A stretch of DNA of 64,000 nt from Tetramitus jugosus (GCA_937625935.1 OW569375.1:186001-250000), one strand, 5' to 3'; positions 9,901-20,607 are shown, counted from the stretch's first letter. The notes: generated by a model not told the origin, from the sequence alone. Numbers and translations are program-made.

Positions 9901-10639
9901 GATGTTCATCATAATTGAAGAATTCTCGGTGTAGATCACTGGATATCATTCTCATATCCACCAAGAACATATCATAGAGATCCTCTGACGTAATCGTCAT
10001 ATCCAAAAAGTCTCTATTCTCCACAGCATACTCCAACTGAGTATCAAAATTAAGTCTAAATTCCTCTCTGGTACACGTCTTGTACATGTGAATGAATCTA
10101 GATTTATGATTGTTCCACACGCGACACAACTCTTCATGTGAATAGTTTAATAGGTCCAACAGTGATGCCGATATGGGTTCAATGTCCAAATTATCAAATC
10201 GAATAAATGATTCTACTCTGTTGGGCATGGGTAGCCAATCATCTGTCTGAGTCCAATCACCACTTGAGCTCAACGCATTGATCGCATTGGAATATTGTTT
10301 CATACAACTAGTGTCATAATGGACTTGATTGTGATGGCCATTGTTGTTGTTGGCGTGATCATTGTTGTGAGGTGATGCATGATGAGTTGAACAACATGTA
10401 TCTTCAACTGCTGTTGTTGTTGTCATTGGTGTGGTGGTGGTGGTGGTGGTGGTAGGTGGTTGATGATGCATTGTGTTCAATGGTTCATGATGATCGTCAT
10501 GTGAAGACAATGACGGACGATGAGATTGCTGTTGTTGTGGTTGTTGCGATTGTTGATTGATGGAGGAAGATGGCCGCTTATTGGAGCTGCTCTTGTTGGT
10601 GGTGCTTGCTGTCGTTGGTGTTTTTTTCTTCTTGGCCAT
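6980..10639 (-). CDS. TPR-repeat protein with C-terminal MYND zinc finger
   Basis: One long ORF of 1,219 residues. The first ~130 residues are low complexity (Thr, Gln, His and Asn runs, including a poly-Thr run from a TGG-type microsatellite near 10430-10455). About residues 450-700 contain tandem TPR units such as YTSAVEFYTRAISLI and FQNALELYSKAISVCPEDN. A CxxC-containing segment near YYCGGCNQYKPWYSF may be an extra zinc site. The MYND finger at about 1036-1075 has the pattern CANC..CSVCRSTFYCSVECQ..HKALC. MYND fingers bind proline-rich peptides. TPR/MYND proteins are often co-chaperones or, with a SET domain, methyltransferases, but no SET motifs are visible here. An E2F-like palindrome lies about 135 bases upstream of the ATG. 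A scaffold or co-chaperone role is inferred. Confidence 0.85.
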   Translation of the reverse strand: MAKKKKTPTTASTTNKSSSNKRPSSSINQQSQQPQQQQSHRPSLSSHDDHHEPLNTMHHQPPTTTTTTTTPMTTTTAVEDTCCSTHHASPHNNDHANNNNGHHNQVHYDTSCMKQYSNAINALSSSGDWTQTDDWLPMPNRVESFIRFDNLDIEPISASLLDLLNYSHEELCRVWNNHKSRFIHMYKTCTREEFRLNFDTQLEYAVENRDFLDMTITSEDLYDMFLVDMRMISSDLHREFFNYDEHRYRLFHLLSAALSNEWWDYDQKSNRSLYCLIDQNKTSQCAIFKVVRRYLVTKVLTLFITGFLTMALTRSEKNKQHNSVVMYGRLVGRERNRLDLTTEVAYNNVLRIYRRKFLVDDDTLDALYLAFFYNPTTVYYLAGVREKPCKYSISDQEGYEYAQKMRKSWVRSAGAVYWIREWLAAPCDSRDCSFHSVCIDLAGEYKMIGNEKFAHDDYTSAVEFYTRAISLISYDMYPDKVTYYSNRALCFAKMNDHASVIEDCNAALQLSPTHAKSLFRKALSYEANGDNELALLALTELMILGSLNKVAQQAFDRIKSKALIPKEVIVEHQQMKEQGNVKYKQGDFQNALELYSKAISVCPEDNIDLSVLYCNRAACHFQLADHQSCISDCTASIAIDPSYLRARVRRAMAYDREKLLIHAVNDLNVAKKIDENNTEVTLLHQNIRKRIEDLNEEAQVLRSGRLQEMSIALMTNQLDTIAESMSRTWFIHNKRKHQRIAKFWESLSEVQKDNICLITKPSVMEKIEKLNNFVEIAFYEAPIFLESPYFRKSIRASFEQGMKDGRVLLPPDIHYGPWLDGLTKDNLTALNSCAMFEYDSDLCKANRLASGFLQISNNGRDINYYCGGCNQYKPWYSFYRASIRRAERMCMYCKVGVPEKLSSHGYLDDVKHKIAIKRLQSIDRMYKDNTMIEDLAYQSAYIVYTSCLNVMYERLEKRCSKHLPSSVPSSQPNPIASMPKKEVVHPQSPDKENPFQQQMKSMLEDMQLSLFSVLREKGCGFTNAIDSMKPDQTTGICANCHSTESDDSKLKRCSVCRSTFYCSVECQREDWQNHKALCYSAEKFDHFAHQLEKSIGSRDSLMAVLDTLMIMAEKNSFYRKLMAERNMVEQISAILGKYHDDEEVKRFAAKLLFYLSHTKRGRLDMKSHVHFIMGIASRWIESCKDQSSAPQNNHQEIPLSSMLLQTTLAVVSDDRLVVE

Positions 10640-10773
10640 TGCCTCAATGAACTATGGATGGTGGTGGTATATAAAAAATGATAAGTTAAAAGATAGAGAG
10701 TTGGTGTCGTTGTTGGGGAAGAACGTGAAGTTGAACCAAATTGAAAAAAGCAGCGGAGATTTTTTGTGTGGAA

Positions 10774-10785
10774 TTGGCGCGCCAA
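10774..10785. promoter_or_regulatory. Palindromic E2F-like element upstream of TPR/MYND gene
   Basis: The perfect palindrome TTGGCGCGCCAA sits 135 bases upstream of the ATG at 10639, in the 187-base gap before the stop of the CH-filamin-IQGAP gene. It contains TTGGCGC on both strands, close to the E2F/DP consensus TTTSSCGC. The 12-base palindrome stands out from the AT-rich surroundings. Function is inferred from recurrence of the core in other 5' regions of the window. Confidence 0.45.
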
Positions 10786-10826
10786 TTTTTTGTCTTGTGG
10801 GAATTCAAGGTTTTATTTAAGTTGGC

Positions 10827-13800
10827 TTACTTAGTGCTGAACAGTTTGTTCAACATGTGAATGGTCATGTTAACATTGAGCTTCACACTGTCAAACTCGA
10901 TGGTTTCTTGATGCTTGGACTGCTTGTCAAGCAATTCGTCCAAATCGAGTGAAATAGTGTGCATGGTCTTTCCGGCCAACATTGCCTCCACATCGAATTG
11001 ACCTGGACTTGGCATGCTGATTTGGAATTTGATCAAACTACGCTGACTCTTCATACCGGAAATATCTTCAATAACCTTGTACTTTTCTGCCAATTGCTTG
11101 TAGCTGAACTTGAAAGATTCCTTTTTCTTACCCTTACGCTTGTTCTTCTTTGCTCCTTCTTCATAATGCTTCCTTCTTGTTTCTTCAATGTATTGCTCTA
11201 GACCTTCAATCATTTCTTGCAAGAATTTAGCGTGATTCTCAAGTGAAGCATACGATTCCTTCAACCGCAAAAGTTCAGTCTTCTGCTTCTCCTTGATATC
11301 TCTTTCGTTTTGAATTTCCTTAGTGATATCAACTAGCATCTTTCTATATCTATTTTGTCTGGTCAAGATCTTGTGATCTTCCAACTTTGGCAAAGAGTTC
11401 TCAACCTTCTCAATCTTCTTTAATATCTTTTGGGAAAGTTCCTTTTGATCTCCATTTTGTGACAATTGTGCAGTGGCATGCTTCTTGGCTGATTCCAACG
11501 TGTCCAAAACATTGTCTCCAAGGGAATCAGGTGGCAAGTGACGCAGAATGAAACGGAAGTTCTCCTTGGTTTCATCATAAATATTCTCAGGATTCTCGGA
11601 CTCCTGCTTGTCAATCTCAATTGAAAATCCACTGGTCAATGGAAGAGTTAATTCTTCATTGCTGTCAGGTGCAAGCTCTTCAGGTGCATCACCCAAGGCC
11701 TTCATCAACTTGTTAAGTGGATCACTGGCATCAGGGGCAAGTCTGTGAAGGTACTTGTGCAACAAGGAATGAGTAGAATAGATTTCATTCCAAGTAATAG
11801 TGATAGATGGAGCCTTCTTAATTGTCAACTCCATGTACTTGTGAACACCCAATGTTTCTTCAGGATCCTGAACATCAATCAAGTTTCTAATGAAACCATT
11901 AATATACACTTCCTTATTCTTCTCCAACCACTCATTCATGAGAGACATTTGATCCTCAGCCTTACTGTCGAACAAGATGTTATTAGTCAAGTTAGTCAAC
12001 ACTCTCGCAATAACAACCAAATTATTTCTCATGTTCAAGGAAATCTTCTTCTTTGTCAATTGGAAGGCATCAGGAGCACAGATAGGTGGATTCATGAATC
12101 TGTAGTATGCAATATATCCAATAACTGCAGATCTATCAACATCAGTGGATTCTGGATGCTTTTGAGTCAACAAAACATTCAATTGCTTGCAAACCCATCT
12201 CAAACCGTATGGTAGCTCATGAACGTTGCTAATAATACCATCCAAGATGGATTGACAAATTTCGGTCAGTCTCTTTGCTCTGTCTGCGACAACCTTGGCA
12301 ACATATTCATCTTCCATTGCCTTCTTTGGGTTAATGTCCTTCATATTGACACCAGACTTAACTCCAGTTTCAACTTCTTGCTTCGAGATATGCTCCTTGA
12401 AGATCTTGACGGCATTCAATTCCAAGTTCAAATCTCTTTCGTTCAACACCTGGGAAATGATCTTGTCAAACAAAACCTTTTGCAAGAAAGTCTTTCCTTG
12501 CAATCTGCGACCATATGTCATCACCATCTTTGGCAACACTGGATTTTCATTCAAGAAACTACCCAAACGTGCGGATTGTGAGATTTCGAGTTGCAGAGTG
12601 ATCTTGAACAAGTTCAGGATCAAATATTCTTCTCTTGGTGAGAAAGCATATCCATAAAGTGTCAAAATAACAGTTTCGAGGAATTTGTCCATCTTTTCTG
12701 CTGGAACAAGATACAAAGCTTGTGATAGGTATTGTGGCTGTGTCTGAAGCAGATAGAACAAATTCGAATATTTGGCTAGGAGTTCCTTGCTCTCATTCGT
12801 AGCAGCTGATGGAGTGCTCAAAAGAACCTTCTTCTTTCTGCCAAACTTTGACTTGCTGTTCAATACCTCTTCAATCTTCAAACGATTGTTGATCAACAAT
12901 TGAATCTTTCTCTCAGAGTTCTTGACTTCTTGCTCAGTTTGAGTATTCTCACGAATTTGACGAACCAACTTCTCTCTCATCTCATTGATTTCAGCCATCA
13001 GATTCTCGTTGTCTCTGCTGACATTGAATGAGCTGAGCAATGAGCTCAACAAATCATGATCATGAATAATGTCCAATTCTTCATCGGACAACTCATTTGG
13101 AGCCTTGGCATTAACACGAATTCTTTGTTTCGAGTGGTCATTATCAACAAGTTCACCATTGATAGTGACATTGATCTTGTAATCACCGACAGCGGAAGGC
13201 ACATAATTCACTTCGTATGTACCATCCTCCAAATCTGTTACCTCAGCAACCATCTCAGTCTTACTGTTGTTGTTCACGAGAACAACTTCAACCTTATCAC
13301 CACCAGTCTTGCGCTTATTGTTAAACACGTCGTGAGTAATAATGTTGAACTTGGATGGGTCATTGAGAATCACAACTCCCAAACCTTCACCTTCCAAAAC
13401 AGTCTTATTTGCACTAGAAACACCAGCATCCGTCACAAGGAGATCACATGGGAATCCACTCAAGTTTTCAAACTTGTCTCCAACTTGCATGGACAATTGA
13501 ACAGCATACTCGGAAGCTTCTTGAACTTTGAATGTAACTTGATAAGTACCGTCGTTTTGATCAGTAATGGTAATGTTTTCCTCAGGGACATGGTCAATTG
13601 TTGTCTTGCTGATAATATGCATGGCCAAAGTTTCACCACCTTGTGCTCTCTTGTTACCGAACTGGTCACAAGCGGCCACAATAACAGTGTTCACTTCACC
13701 TGCCTTGATATTCTTCAAATTACCAGAGACGGTGCATTGACTGGCATCCGTTACACCACTGTCCTTCACATGGAGAGATGAGGATGTTACAACGGTTCCA

Positions 13801-15559
13801 CCCAAGGTTACCTTCACATCATATTCACCTGCTGACTCAGCAGTGAATTCAACAGTGTAGGATCCATCGCTCAAATCAATGACATGAGCATCAAAACTCT
13901 TGGATGCATCTTCTTTGTGGTGCAGTGTAACAACAAAGTTCTCTCCACCAGATGAACGAGTATTGCCATGTTTGTCCTTACCAATAATTGAGAATTGGTG
14001 CTTCTCACCTGCGACAATATTTGAAATTTCGTTCAATCCATTGACTTCAGTCTTGGTTGGATCAGAGATACCAGCATCCTTGACTTGAATAGTTCTTGTA
14101 TCAACCTTCTGACCATCACCCAAGAAGACTTGCAATTCATAATCACCACTCTTTGGACAAGTGTATGTGAACTCATAAGTACCGTCCTTGTTGTCAATCA
14201 CAGTAGCATTAAAAATGCTCTCACTTGATTCACTGCCAGTCACTAGAGACAATGTGGCACTGAAGTTCTCGCCTCCGTTGCCTCTATTGTTAAACTTGTC
14301 TCTGGACTCGAGAGTGAAATGATTGGCTACACCGGCTGTAGCGCTAGATAGACCAATACCCTCCAAGACACACTTGGATGGATCACTGGTTGGGTTGGAT
14401 CGCACCTTGACAGACATTGGACATCCCTTCAACAAGAACACTTCTGGTTCTTCGTCATCGGTCGTTCCCTCCATATCAATCAATTGAATCTCCATCTCGT
14501 ACTCACCAGCAATCTCTGGTACGTATTTGACCTCATATTTACCATTGTCTAGATCCCGGATCTCGGCCTTCAGCGTACGCACATCAGACTGCTGCTTCAA
14601 AAATAAGTTGACTTGGAATGATTCACCACCGTGCAAAATTTCCTTCTTATTTACATCACGTGCCACAATGTGGAACAAGTTGTCAACACCGCAAACGGCG
14701 TTACTGGCAGCGTCACCCTCCACGATACACATGTCCGGGTCAGCCAAATCATCATCGTCCAAAGACTTGCTGTCCAACAGATCATCATCGTCACCACTGT
14801 CGTACAATGTCTTTTCATCATTCTCCTGTTCTTCGTCATCGTCGCCAACCGAGAATTGGAACGAGTCACCTCCACCCAAATCGTCCAACTTTTTCAATTC
14901 ATCCTTTGTTCTCTGAATTTCATCAGCGTCGAACGTGAGTCCAGCCTTGCTCAGATTCTTGATACGAATGGCTTTGCCTTGCTTGGACAAGAAATTGGCC
15001 AACGTGTGAATGCAGTGAACCACTTTAAAAATGTTCTTCTTCTCCCAGAGATCAGTCACTTCGAAAATGAAAATTTTTGGGAATTCTACTTCGACACAAG
15101 CACGAATAAACTTGCTCAAATTGTCTACGGCCATGAACTCGAGGACGGAACCGGTCTTCATCACATGAATCTTGTCAATCACATGTGGTGCAAACACTTG
15201 ACCCAACTTGCACAGTACAACACCATCTCTCTATCATCATCAATCACATGCATAGAGGGAAAAAAATCATCATCACTTGTTCGTTAGCTTATCCGGGTAG
15301 TGAAAAACAAAAAAAACAACAACAATAACATTAGCAAACACCATACCAAATTATCAGAAAAGTTGGCCGTACCAGGAGGCATTTTTTCGCCAATGACATC
15401 TTCGATCCATTCCTTGGCTTCTTGTTGTCTCACAAGAAACTCATAAGCTCTTTGTTCTGCAATCGAAACATCAATATTCACATTTTTGTCACGCTTCAGT
15501 GGTGCGTGTTGTGTTTTATTGCTGTTTGCAACTGCTTTTGTCAAATTGTTTGAACTCAT
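10827..15559 (-). CDS. CH domain - five filamin repeats - IQGAP-type RasGAP-related protein
   Basis: Two exons, 15559..15347 and 15230..10827, joined in phase 0 over a 116-base GTATGG..ATAG intron. The intron splits the calponin-homology domain, and joining gives RDGVVLCKLGQVF across the junction. The product is 1,538 residues. In order: a CH domain (about 35-175, IQGAP-like with EVEFPKIFIFEVTDL) and an acidic linker. Then come five filamin-type Ig repeats (about 234-770), each ending in a DGxYxVxYxPxxxGxY-like strand. A coiled coil follows (about 820-880). The GAP-related domain has YYRFMNPPICAPDAF near 1114, the IQGAP version that lacks GAP catalysis. A RasGAP C-terminal domain ends the protein (about 1375-1538). 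No IQ motif or WW domain is seen. Such a protein would link Rac-type GTPases to actin at the cortex. The domain order is unusual. Confidence 0.9.
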
Positions 15560-15815
15560 GACTTAGTTAAAAGGGTAACAAAATCAATATGACAGAAAGC
15601 GTTTAGGGGTGTTGGTAGAAGCTGTGAATGTGAATTTTGGTTTCTGTGATGTGTTTTCTTTGTTTCACAAGTGTCAAACGTCAAACCCAACCGTTGTAAT
15701 CTATTGTTTTACAAAGTCGCAGAATCAGAAATCAGAAATCAATCAACTGGTGTCCTTTGGAAGAGCTCAACATTTGCAATGTGGAGGGTGGTGATTATTA
15801 TGTGAACGAAACAGT

Positions 15816-17655
15816 ATGCGCTACAGTTTTTGTCCTCTCAAGTACATGAAACACATGCCCATCCAAGAAGCTTTCACAAAGAATATTTTTGCCGCCAATG
15901 AAGGGGGACAAAAACAAAAAACAATGTCCGCCATCGCCACAGAACAGAGATCACAATTGAAAACATTGCAGCAAAATGTTCTTGCTATCAGTTCCTTGTC
16001 TAACATTCTGAGTAGTTCATTGGGACCTAACGCACACTCAAAACTTATTGTTGATCCAAATGGAAAAGTGATTGTGAGTCAGGATGGCGCATTCATCTTG
16101 CGTCAATTGCAAGTGACACAACCTGCGACTCGCCTGCTTGTAGACAGTGTTTTAACTTTGGATCAGTTGGTAGGTGATGGTACTACATCGACTGCCATAT
16201 TAACATCGGCACTCATTCAAAAAGCATATGATTGTGCGTGCAGAGATGGAGTTTCTATTATTCATTTGATTAAGGGATATCGAGTCGCATTGAAATATAT
16301 TTTCGATGAATTGTTTGATGAGCTATTGGTCATGCAACAATCGAACGACGACACACGAGAGAACCGAGAGGTTGTTGATGATCGAGATCATGTGCAATTG
16401 ATCGTAAGGTCATGCCTATCTTCAAAGCTAACATTACATATGGATGCAGATAAATTGTCCAGTTTGCTAACAGAAGCTTTGTGTCACATCACAAAACCAT
16501 TCGTTCATTACCGATTGCATTTTATATCATTGTTGGGACAATCTGTTCAGGAATCAATGCTATTTCATAATACGATACTATTGCCGAGTGAATCTTTGAC
16601 GACCACAAAAGAATTGAAGGAGGATGGAAGATATGGTGTTGTTTTTATTCATGGATCGATACAAAGACAGAGATCTAGAATAAAACACACTGCTCTATTG
16701 TCTACTGTCGAAGAGCTTGAGAAATTTCAGATAGACGAGGAATTGGAATTCGAAAAACAAGCGAAGCATATACTAGACTTAAATGTAAAAGTTGTGATTG
16801 CGACAGGACAAATACACAGACTTGTTGTACATCACTTGCAGCAGCATGGAGTATTAGCGTTGGCTCTAAATGAAAGTTCTACCCAATCTAGTTCAGTTCA
16901 CAATTTTGTATGCGAAACACTGGGATGCAAAATGGTTTTCGATTCAGCAGATTTAACAGTGGATCATGTTGGTCTCGTTACCAACGTCAAGAAAATGTTT
17001 TTTAGCACAAATAGTCAGAGTGCTTCATATTTCCTATGTTTGAAAGGTAGTGATTCATCAAAAGTTAAAACTAGTTGTATTGTTCTTCGGTCAGGAACGA
17101 AGATCCAGTGTGAGGAGCTGTTGAGGCATTGCCATGATGTTACACATTCTGTTTTTGCTCTTCATAATCGAAAGAAGAGGAGAAATTTCAAAGAGGGATT
17201 TCTGCCTGGGGGTGGAGCATTCGAAATACAATGCGCACTTAAATTGAGACAGCGAGCTGATACAACGACAGGAAATATTGATAGCCATGGGATCAAGTGT
17301 TTTGCTGACTCTTTAGAAGTCATTCCATGTATTCTGTGTGCAAATGCAGCCTTGGATGTTGCTCGCACAATGAATGAGCTGTACGTGAAGCATAACTCAG
17401 GATCAGTGACAGAAGGAGTTCCAGATTTGTTTGCTTATCGGGAGTCAACCAAACCAGTGTACGACAGCAGTTTCACAAAGAGAGCTGTTCTGCAAATCGC
17501 AGCAGACACGGCCTGCTCCATTCTCCAAAGTATGTTTTCTCTTCTCATTGTTACCTCCCAAAGAACATGGACTAACAGTTACAATCTCGGACATACAGTC
17601 AATGCAGTCATGCACTCCTGAAGGCCATTTTTCTAGTATTCGGAGAAAATTTTAA
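15816..17655 (+). CDS. CCT-related chaperonin, probably MKKS/BBS6-like
   Basis: Exons 15816..17529 and 17579..17655 are joined over a 49-base intron (GTATGT..CTAACAG), giving 596 residues. A second ATG at 15924 would give 560 and may be the true start. The protein is a divergent group II chaperonin with SSLGPNAHSKLIV, SQDGAFIL, the ATPase loop VGDGTTSTAIL, and late GFLPGGGAFE and AADTACSIL. The middle (apical) domain is unlike any CCT1-8 subunit and resembles MKKS/BBS6, which helps assemble the BBSome cargo adaptor at the base of cilia. Unlike vertebrate MKKS, the nucleotide-binding motifs are kept, so ATPase activity is possible. Family membership is firm. The BBS6 placement is probable, with BBS10/BBS12-type or a lineage-specific CCT paralogue as alternatives. 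Confidence 0.75.
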
Positions 17656-17811
17656 TTGTAAGCGAAGTTGTAAAATTCCTCTATGTTCTAAAGATAGATT
17701 GGCCATAATTGTTTGATCACAATTTTGAGGGCGACACAGAACCCAGCAAACAAAAGCAAGAATTTTGCCATCTGTACATAAACAAAGACATCAATAATCA
17801 GTATTCAAACC

Positions 17812-18754
17812 ATGTCCAGCGCAATTAAACCAACCGCCATATACAATCACGATCCACTAAAGGAGCTGTCAAAGGCTCATTCCATGGGTGTATGTGTCGA
17901 CAACACACTTTCATTTTTTTCAATGTCCATTTTGTCCATATACACGCAGCCGTGGCTATTCACTGCATTGCTGCTATGGGCACCCATTTCTGATTGTGCC
18001 GCATGACCACAAAAACTAACTCTTTTGTCTTTCTGTTCTTTTCTTGCTCACAATAATGATGTTGTTGGATAATGTTGATGCTGGTATTGGAATTAATAAT
18101 GAATAATCCTGTACTTCTTGTCGATCTTATTTTTGTTGATGTGTGTAGACTTCCATCATGGCCGTCGAGTTTGATGGTGGTGTTGTTGTCGGAGCAGACT
18201 CACGTACCACAACTGGTGCCTACATTGCGAACAGATTATCCGATAAATTAACACCAGTGAGTGACCGTGTATTTTGTTGTCGATCAGGAAGTGCTGCTGA
18301 TACACAAGCTGTGGCCGACTATGTTAAATTCTATTTGCAAATGCACAAGGTGGAATTGGGTGGATATCCACTCGTCAAAACAGCTGCAAGCTTGTTCCAA
18401 ACCATTTGCTATCAGAATAAGGATGCATTAATGGCAGGTATTATTTGTGCTGGATGGGATCCAATCAAAGGAGGCAGCGTGTACTCTATTACTTTGGGTG
18501 GCTCACTGATTAAGCAACCATTGGCATTTAGCGGCAGTGGTAGTACATATATCTATGGTTATTGTGATGCTAACTTCAAGCAAAATATGAAGAGAGATGA
18601 ATGTATTGATTTTGTGAAGAATTCCCTGGCATTGGCTATGGCCAGAGACGGATCATCTGGTGGTGTTATCCGTTTGGCTGTTATTGACAAGGATGGAGTA
18701 GAGCGACAAATGGTTCCACATCAACAACTTCCAAAGTTCTACGACACAGACTAA
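17812..18754 (+). CDS. PSMB6: 20S proteasome subunit beta-1 (caspase-like)
   Basis: Exons 17812..17889 and 18149..18754 join in phase 0 over a 259-base GTATGT..GTAG intron, giving 227 residues. Exon 1 encodes the 26-residue propeptide ending HSMG. Exon 2 begins with Thr, the N-terminal nucleophile exposed by self-cleavage ([11 protein letters not shown]). Mature residues T1, D17 and K33 are present, and R45 in [13 protein letters not shown] gives the acid-preferring (caspase-like) pocket of beta-1. Other family blocks are [23 protein letters not shown] and [14 protein letters not shown]. The subunit cuts after acidic residues inside the 20S core in cytosol and nucleus. Length is normal. The splice junction falls exactly on the processing site. 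Confidence 0.96.
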
Positions 18755-18811
18755 AAGCAAACAAACCAGTGTAAAAACAATTCTTCTAATTTCATAATCA
18801 TGCATCGTCTT

Positions 18812-19720
18812 TTATTGTTGTTTGGCAGTGGGTGCAGTATCGCTAGGATGATGTGAACTTTCTGCCTTCGGTTCTTCCGGCTGGGATATCTTGTTTTCTT
18901 GTTGGACGACTATTTCACTTTCGGGTGTTGTTGTATGACCATCATTTTCTTCTTTGCTACTCTTCAATTGTATTGGGTCAACATCCTTGTCAGCATTGGC
19001 TTGAGCGCTTAGTGTCGGGTCAACCAGAGGTTTATCTTCCTTGCTTTCTTTTTGGATAGGAGGTTCAGTTTCAGTCTGCTTTGCTGGAGCAGACATAAGA
19101 GTTTCCTGCTGTGGTGGTAAATTAGATTCTTCTGATGGTTTAGAGGATGGCTTTGCAGAAGTTGGGCGGCTCGGAGGTGTCGAAGTTTCGTTCGATGGTT
19201 CCTCATTACTCGTCAACTGCTTAACAATCTTGGTGATCAACGGTGTGTTCACCCCTAGAACTTGTCTTTTCATACGACCAGATTGATACAATACAAATGT
19301 AGGTTGAGATTTCCCAGAGAGTGGTTGCAACACCTTGAGCCAGTTTTCTCTTCGAGTGTCATCATCAATATCCCCTTCTTCACCATAAGCTTCTTCTTCA
19401 CCTTCTGATTTCATACCTGTGATGATCTTCTCAGCATCAACAACCAAAAACTTAATATCCTTCTCTTCAGAGTATTCAAGGAACAATCGTTGAAATGTTG
19501 GTTGAATCGCCTTGCATGGACCACACCTAAAGTGAAAGATTGAGAATTTAAGTTCTCAGGTTTGGAATGAGTATAACAAGAAAAAACTACAAACGAACCA
19601 TGAAGCATGAATATCGCACACAAGCACACTTCCTGCGCTTGTTTTGCTTCTTCTTAGCTCTTCCTCCCATTTCCTAAAGTCAGTAATGTATATCTGGAAA
19701 TCTTTCATCTGAGACGCCAT
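18812..19720 (-). CDS. Thioredoxin-domain protein with long acidic tail
   Basis: Exons 19720..19599 and 19526..18812 give 278 residues. The intron splits the Trp codon of the active site, and splicing restores W-C-G-P-C at residues 41-45. The 5' splice site is GTTCGT rather than the usual GTATGT/GTAAGT. After the thioredoxin fold (about 1-135, with a cis-proline region SQPTFVLYQSG), the C-terminal half is disordered, acidic and rich in Pro, Ser and Glu. The thioredoxin domain resembles those of axonemal thioredoxin-like dynein-associated chains and NME8/TXNDC-type proteins. With CFAP300 starting 89 bases away in the opposite direction, a flagellar role is possible but only inferred. A cytosolic redox protein is the alternative. 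Confidence 0.85.
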
Positions 19721-19809
19721 TTTAAAATCGCACTGCTTTATCTCTGTAGATTTGTGGTTGCTTCCTGTTGGCGCTAAAATTGGTTCTACAACTTCGAAGA
19801 CAGCGACAA
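19721..19809. promoter_or_regulatory. Bidirectional promoter with E2F-like box
   Basis: Only 89 bases separate the ATG of the thioredoxin-domain gene (minus) from that of CFAP300 (plus). The gap must hold the promoter elements of both. It contains TTGGCGCTAAAA at 19768-19779, 41 bases before the CFAP300 ATG and 48 bases from the other. This matches the TTGGCGC core seen elsewhere in the window. No TATA-like box is evident. Shared regulation is an inference from the geometry. Confidence 0.5.
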
Positions 19810-20607
19810 ATGATAGAAACCAATTCAACGCAAGACCATACCTTTCGAAAGGTTTGTCCTAATGCTGAATCGTGGATTAATAAGGAAGAGAATGCAGACT
19901 ACTTGTCAAAGTGGGGTTTTCATTTGAATGAGAACATGTTCTACGATACTTACTACTACGAACCACCACATGCTGATAAATCTGGTATGAAACGTTTTCT
20001 ATCATCTCTGGTATCAGTGCACTTGAACAAAAAGATGAAAGATGTTCATTTTTCACATGTGAAATGCTCTGAAACAAGAATGGACATGTTTGATTCATTT
20101 AAAGAAAAAGGAGTGGTGAATGGTGAAACAGATCTGATTAGGAAATGCCCAGACGTTTATATGGATTATGATGTTACAGTGAGTGATTGTTTGAGAATGG
20201 TATTGCTTTGTGGAGACGCTCAACAGGACGATTATTCGAGTTCGCTCTTGTATGAATATGATTATGAAGAGATGTCAACAGCTATACCGAGTGAAAAGAG
20301 AGAGGAGTTCTTGTATTTGATCATGAAAACTCTGGCTCAAGGAGGAGGAGTGCTATGCCAATATGAAGACAGATTTAAACCATATTTCGATATGACGAAA
20401 GCAATCTATAAAGACATGGTCTCAGTACAACGGATTCATAAAACAAACGAGCTGATTGTCAGTACAGATGTGTACGAGTTAAAAAATCACTCAAAGGACC
20501 TATTTGGAGCTTCATTGAATCCACATAGCACTTGTTATGTTGCCATTGATAAATTGAATCAAAAGTGTACCATTTGGAGAACTCTATTCCAAACCTCCAT
20601 CCTCTAA
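19810..20607 (+). CDS. CFAP300: Cilia- and flagella-associated protein 300 (dynein arm assembly factor)
   Basis: A 265-residue single-exon protein. The block EEFLYLIMKTLAQGGGVLCQ followed by YEDRFKPYFDMTKAIYKDMV closely matches the signature C-terminal region of CFAP300 (C11orf70). The position, spacing and later STDVYEL segment agree. CFAP300 is a cytoplasmic factor needed to preassemble outer and inner dynein arms before transport into the axoneme, and loss in humans causes primary ciliary dyskinesia. The length is the same as the human protein (about 267). The ATG at 19810 is the first in frame after the divergent promoter. Its presence shows that the organism builds motile flagella. Its 3' end lies only 36 bases from the stop of the convergent G-patch gene. 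Confidence 0.9.
   Translation: MIETNSTQDHTFRKVCPNAESWINKEENADYLSKWGFHLNENMFYDTYYYEPPHADKSGMKRFLSSLVSVHLNKKMKDVHFSHVKCSETRMDMFDSFKEKGVVNGETDLIRKCPDVYMDYDVTVSDCLRMVLLCGDAQQDDYSSSLLYEYDYEEMSTAIPSEKREEFLYLIMKTLAQGGGVLCQYEDRFKPYFDMTKAIYKDMVSVQRIHKTNELIVSTDVYELKNHSKDLFGASLNPHSTCYVAIDKLNQKCTIWRTLFQTSIL

Noticed and set aside
13056-13781. Plus-strand ORF of 241 codons inside the IQGAP-like gene
   Set aside because: Antisense to the filamin repeats, whose pattern is unmistakable. It is an open-frame shadow.
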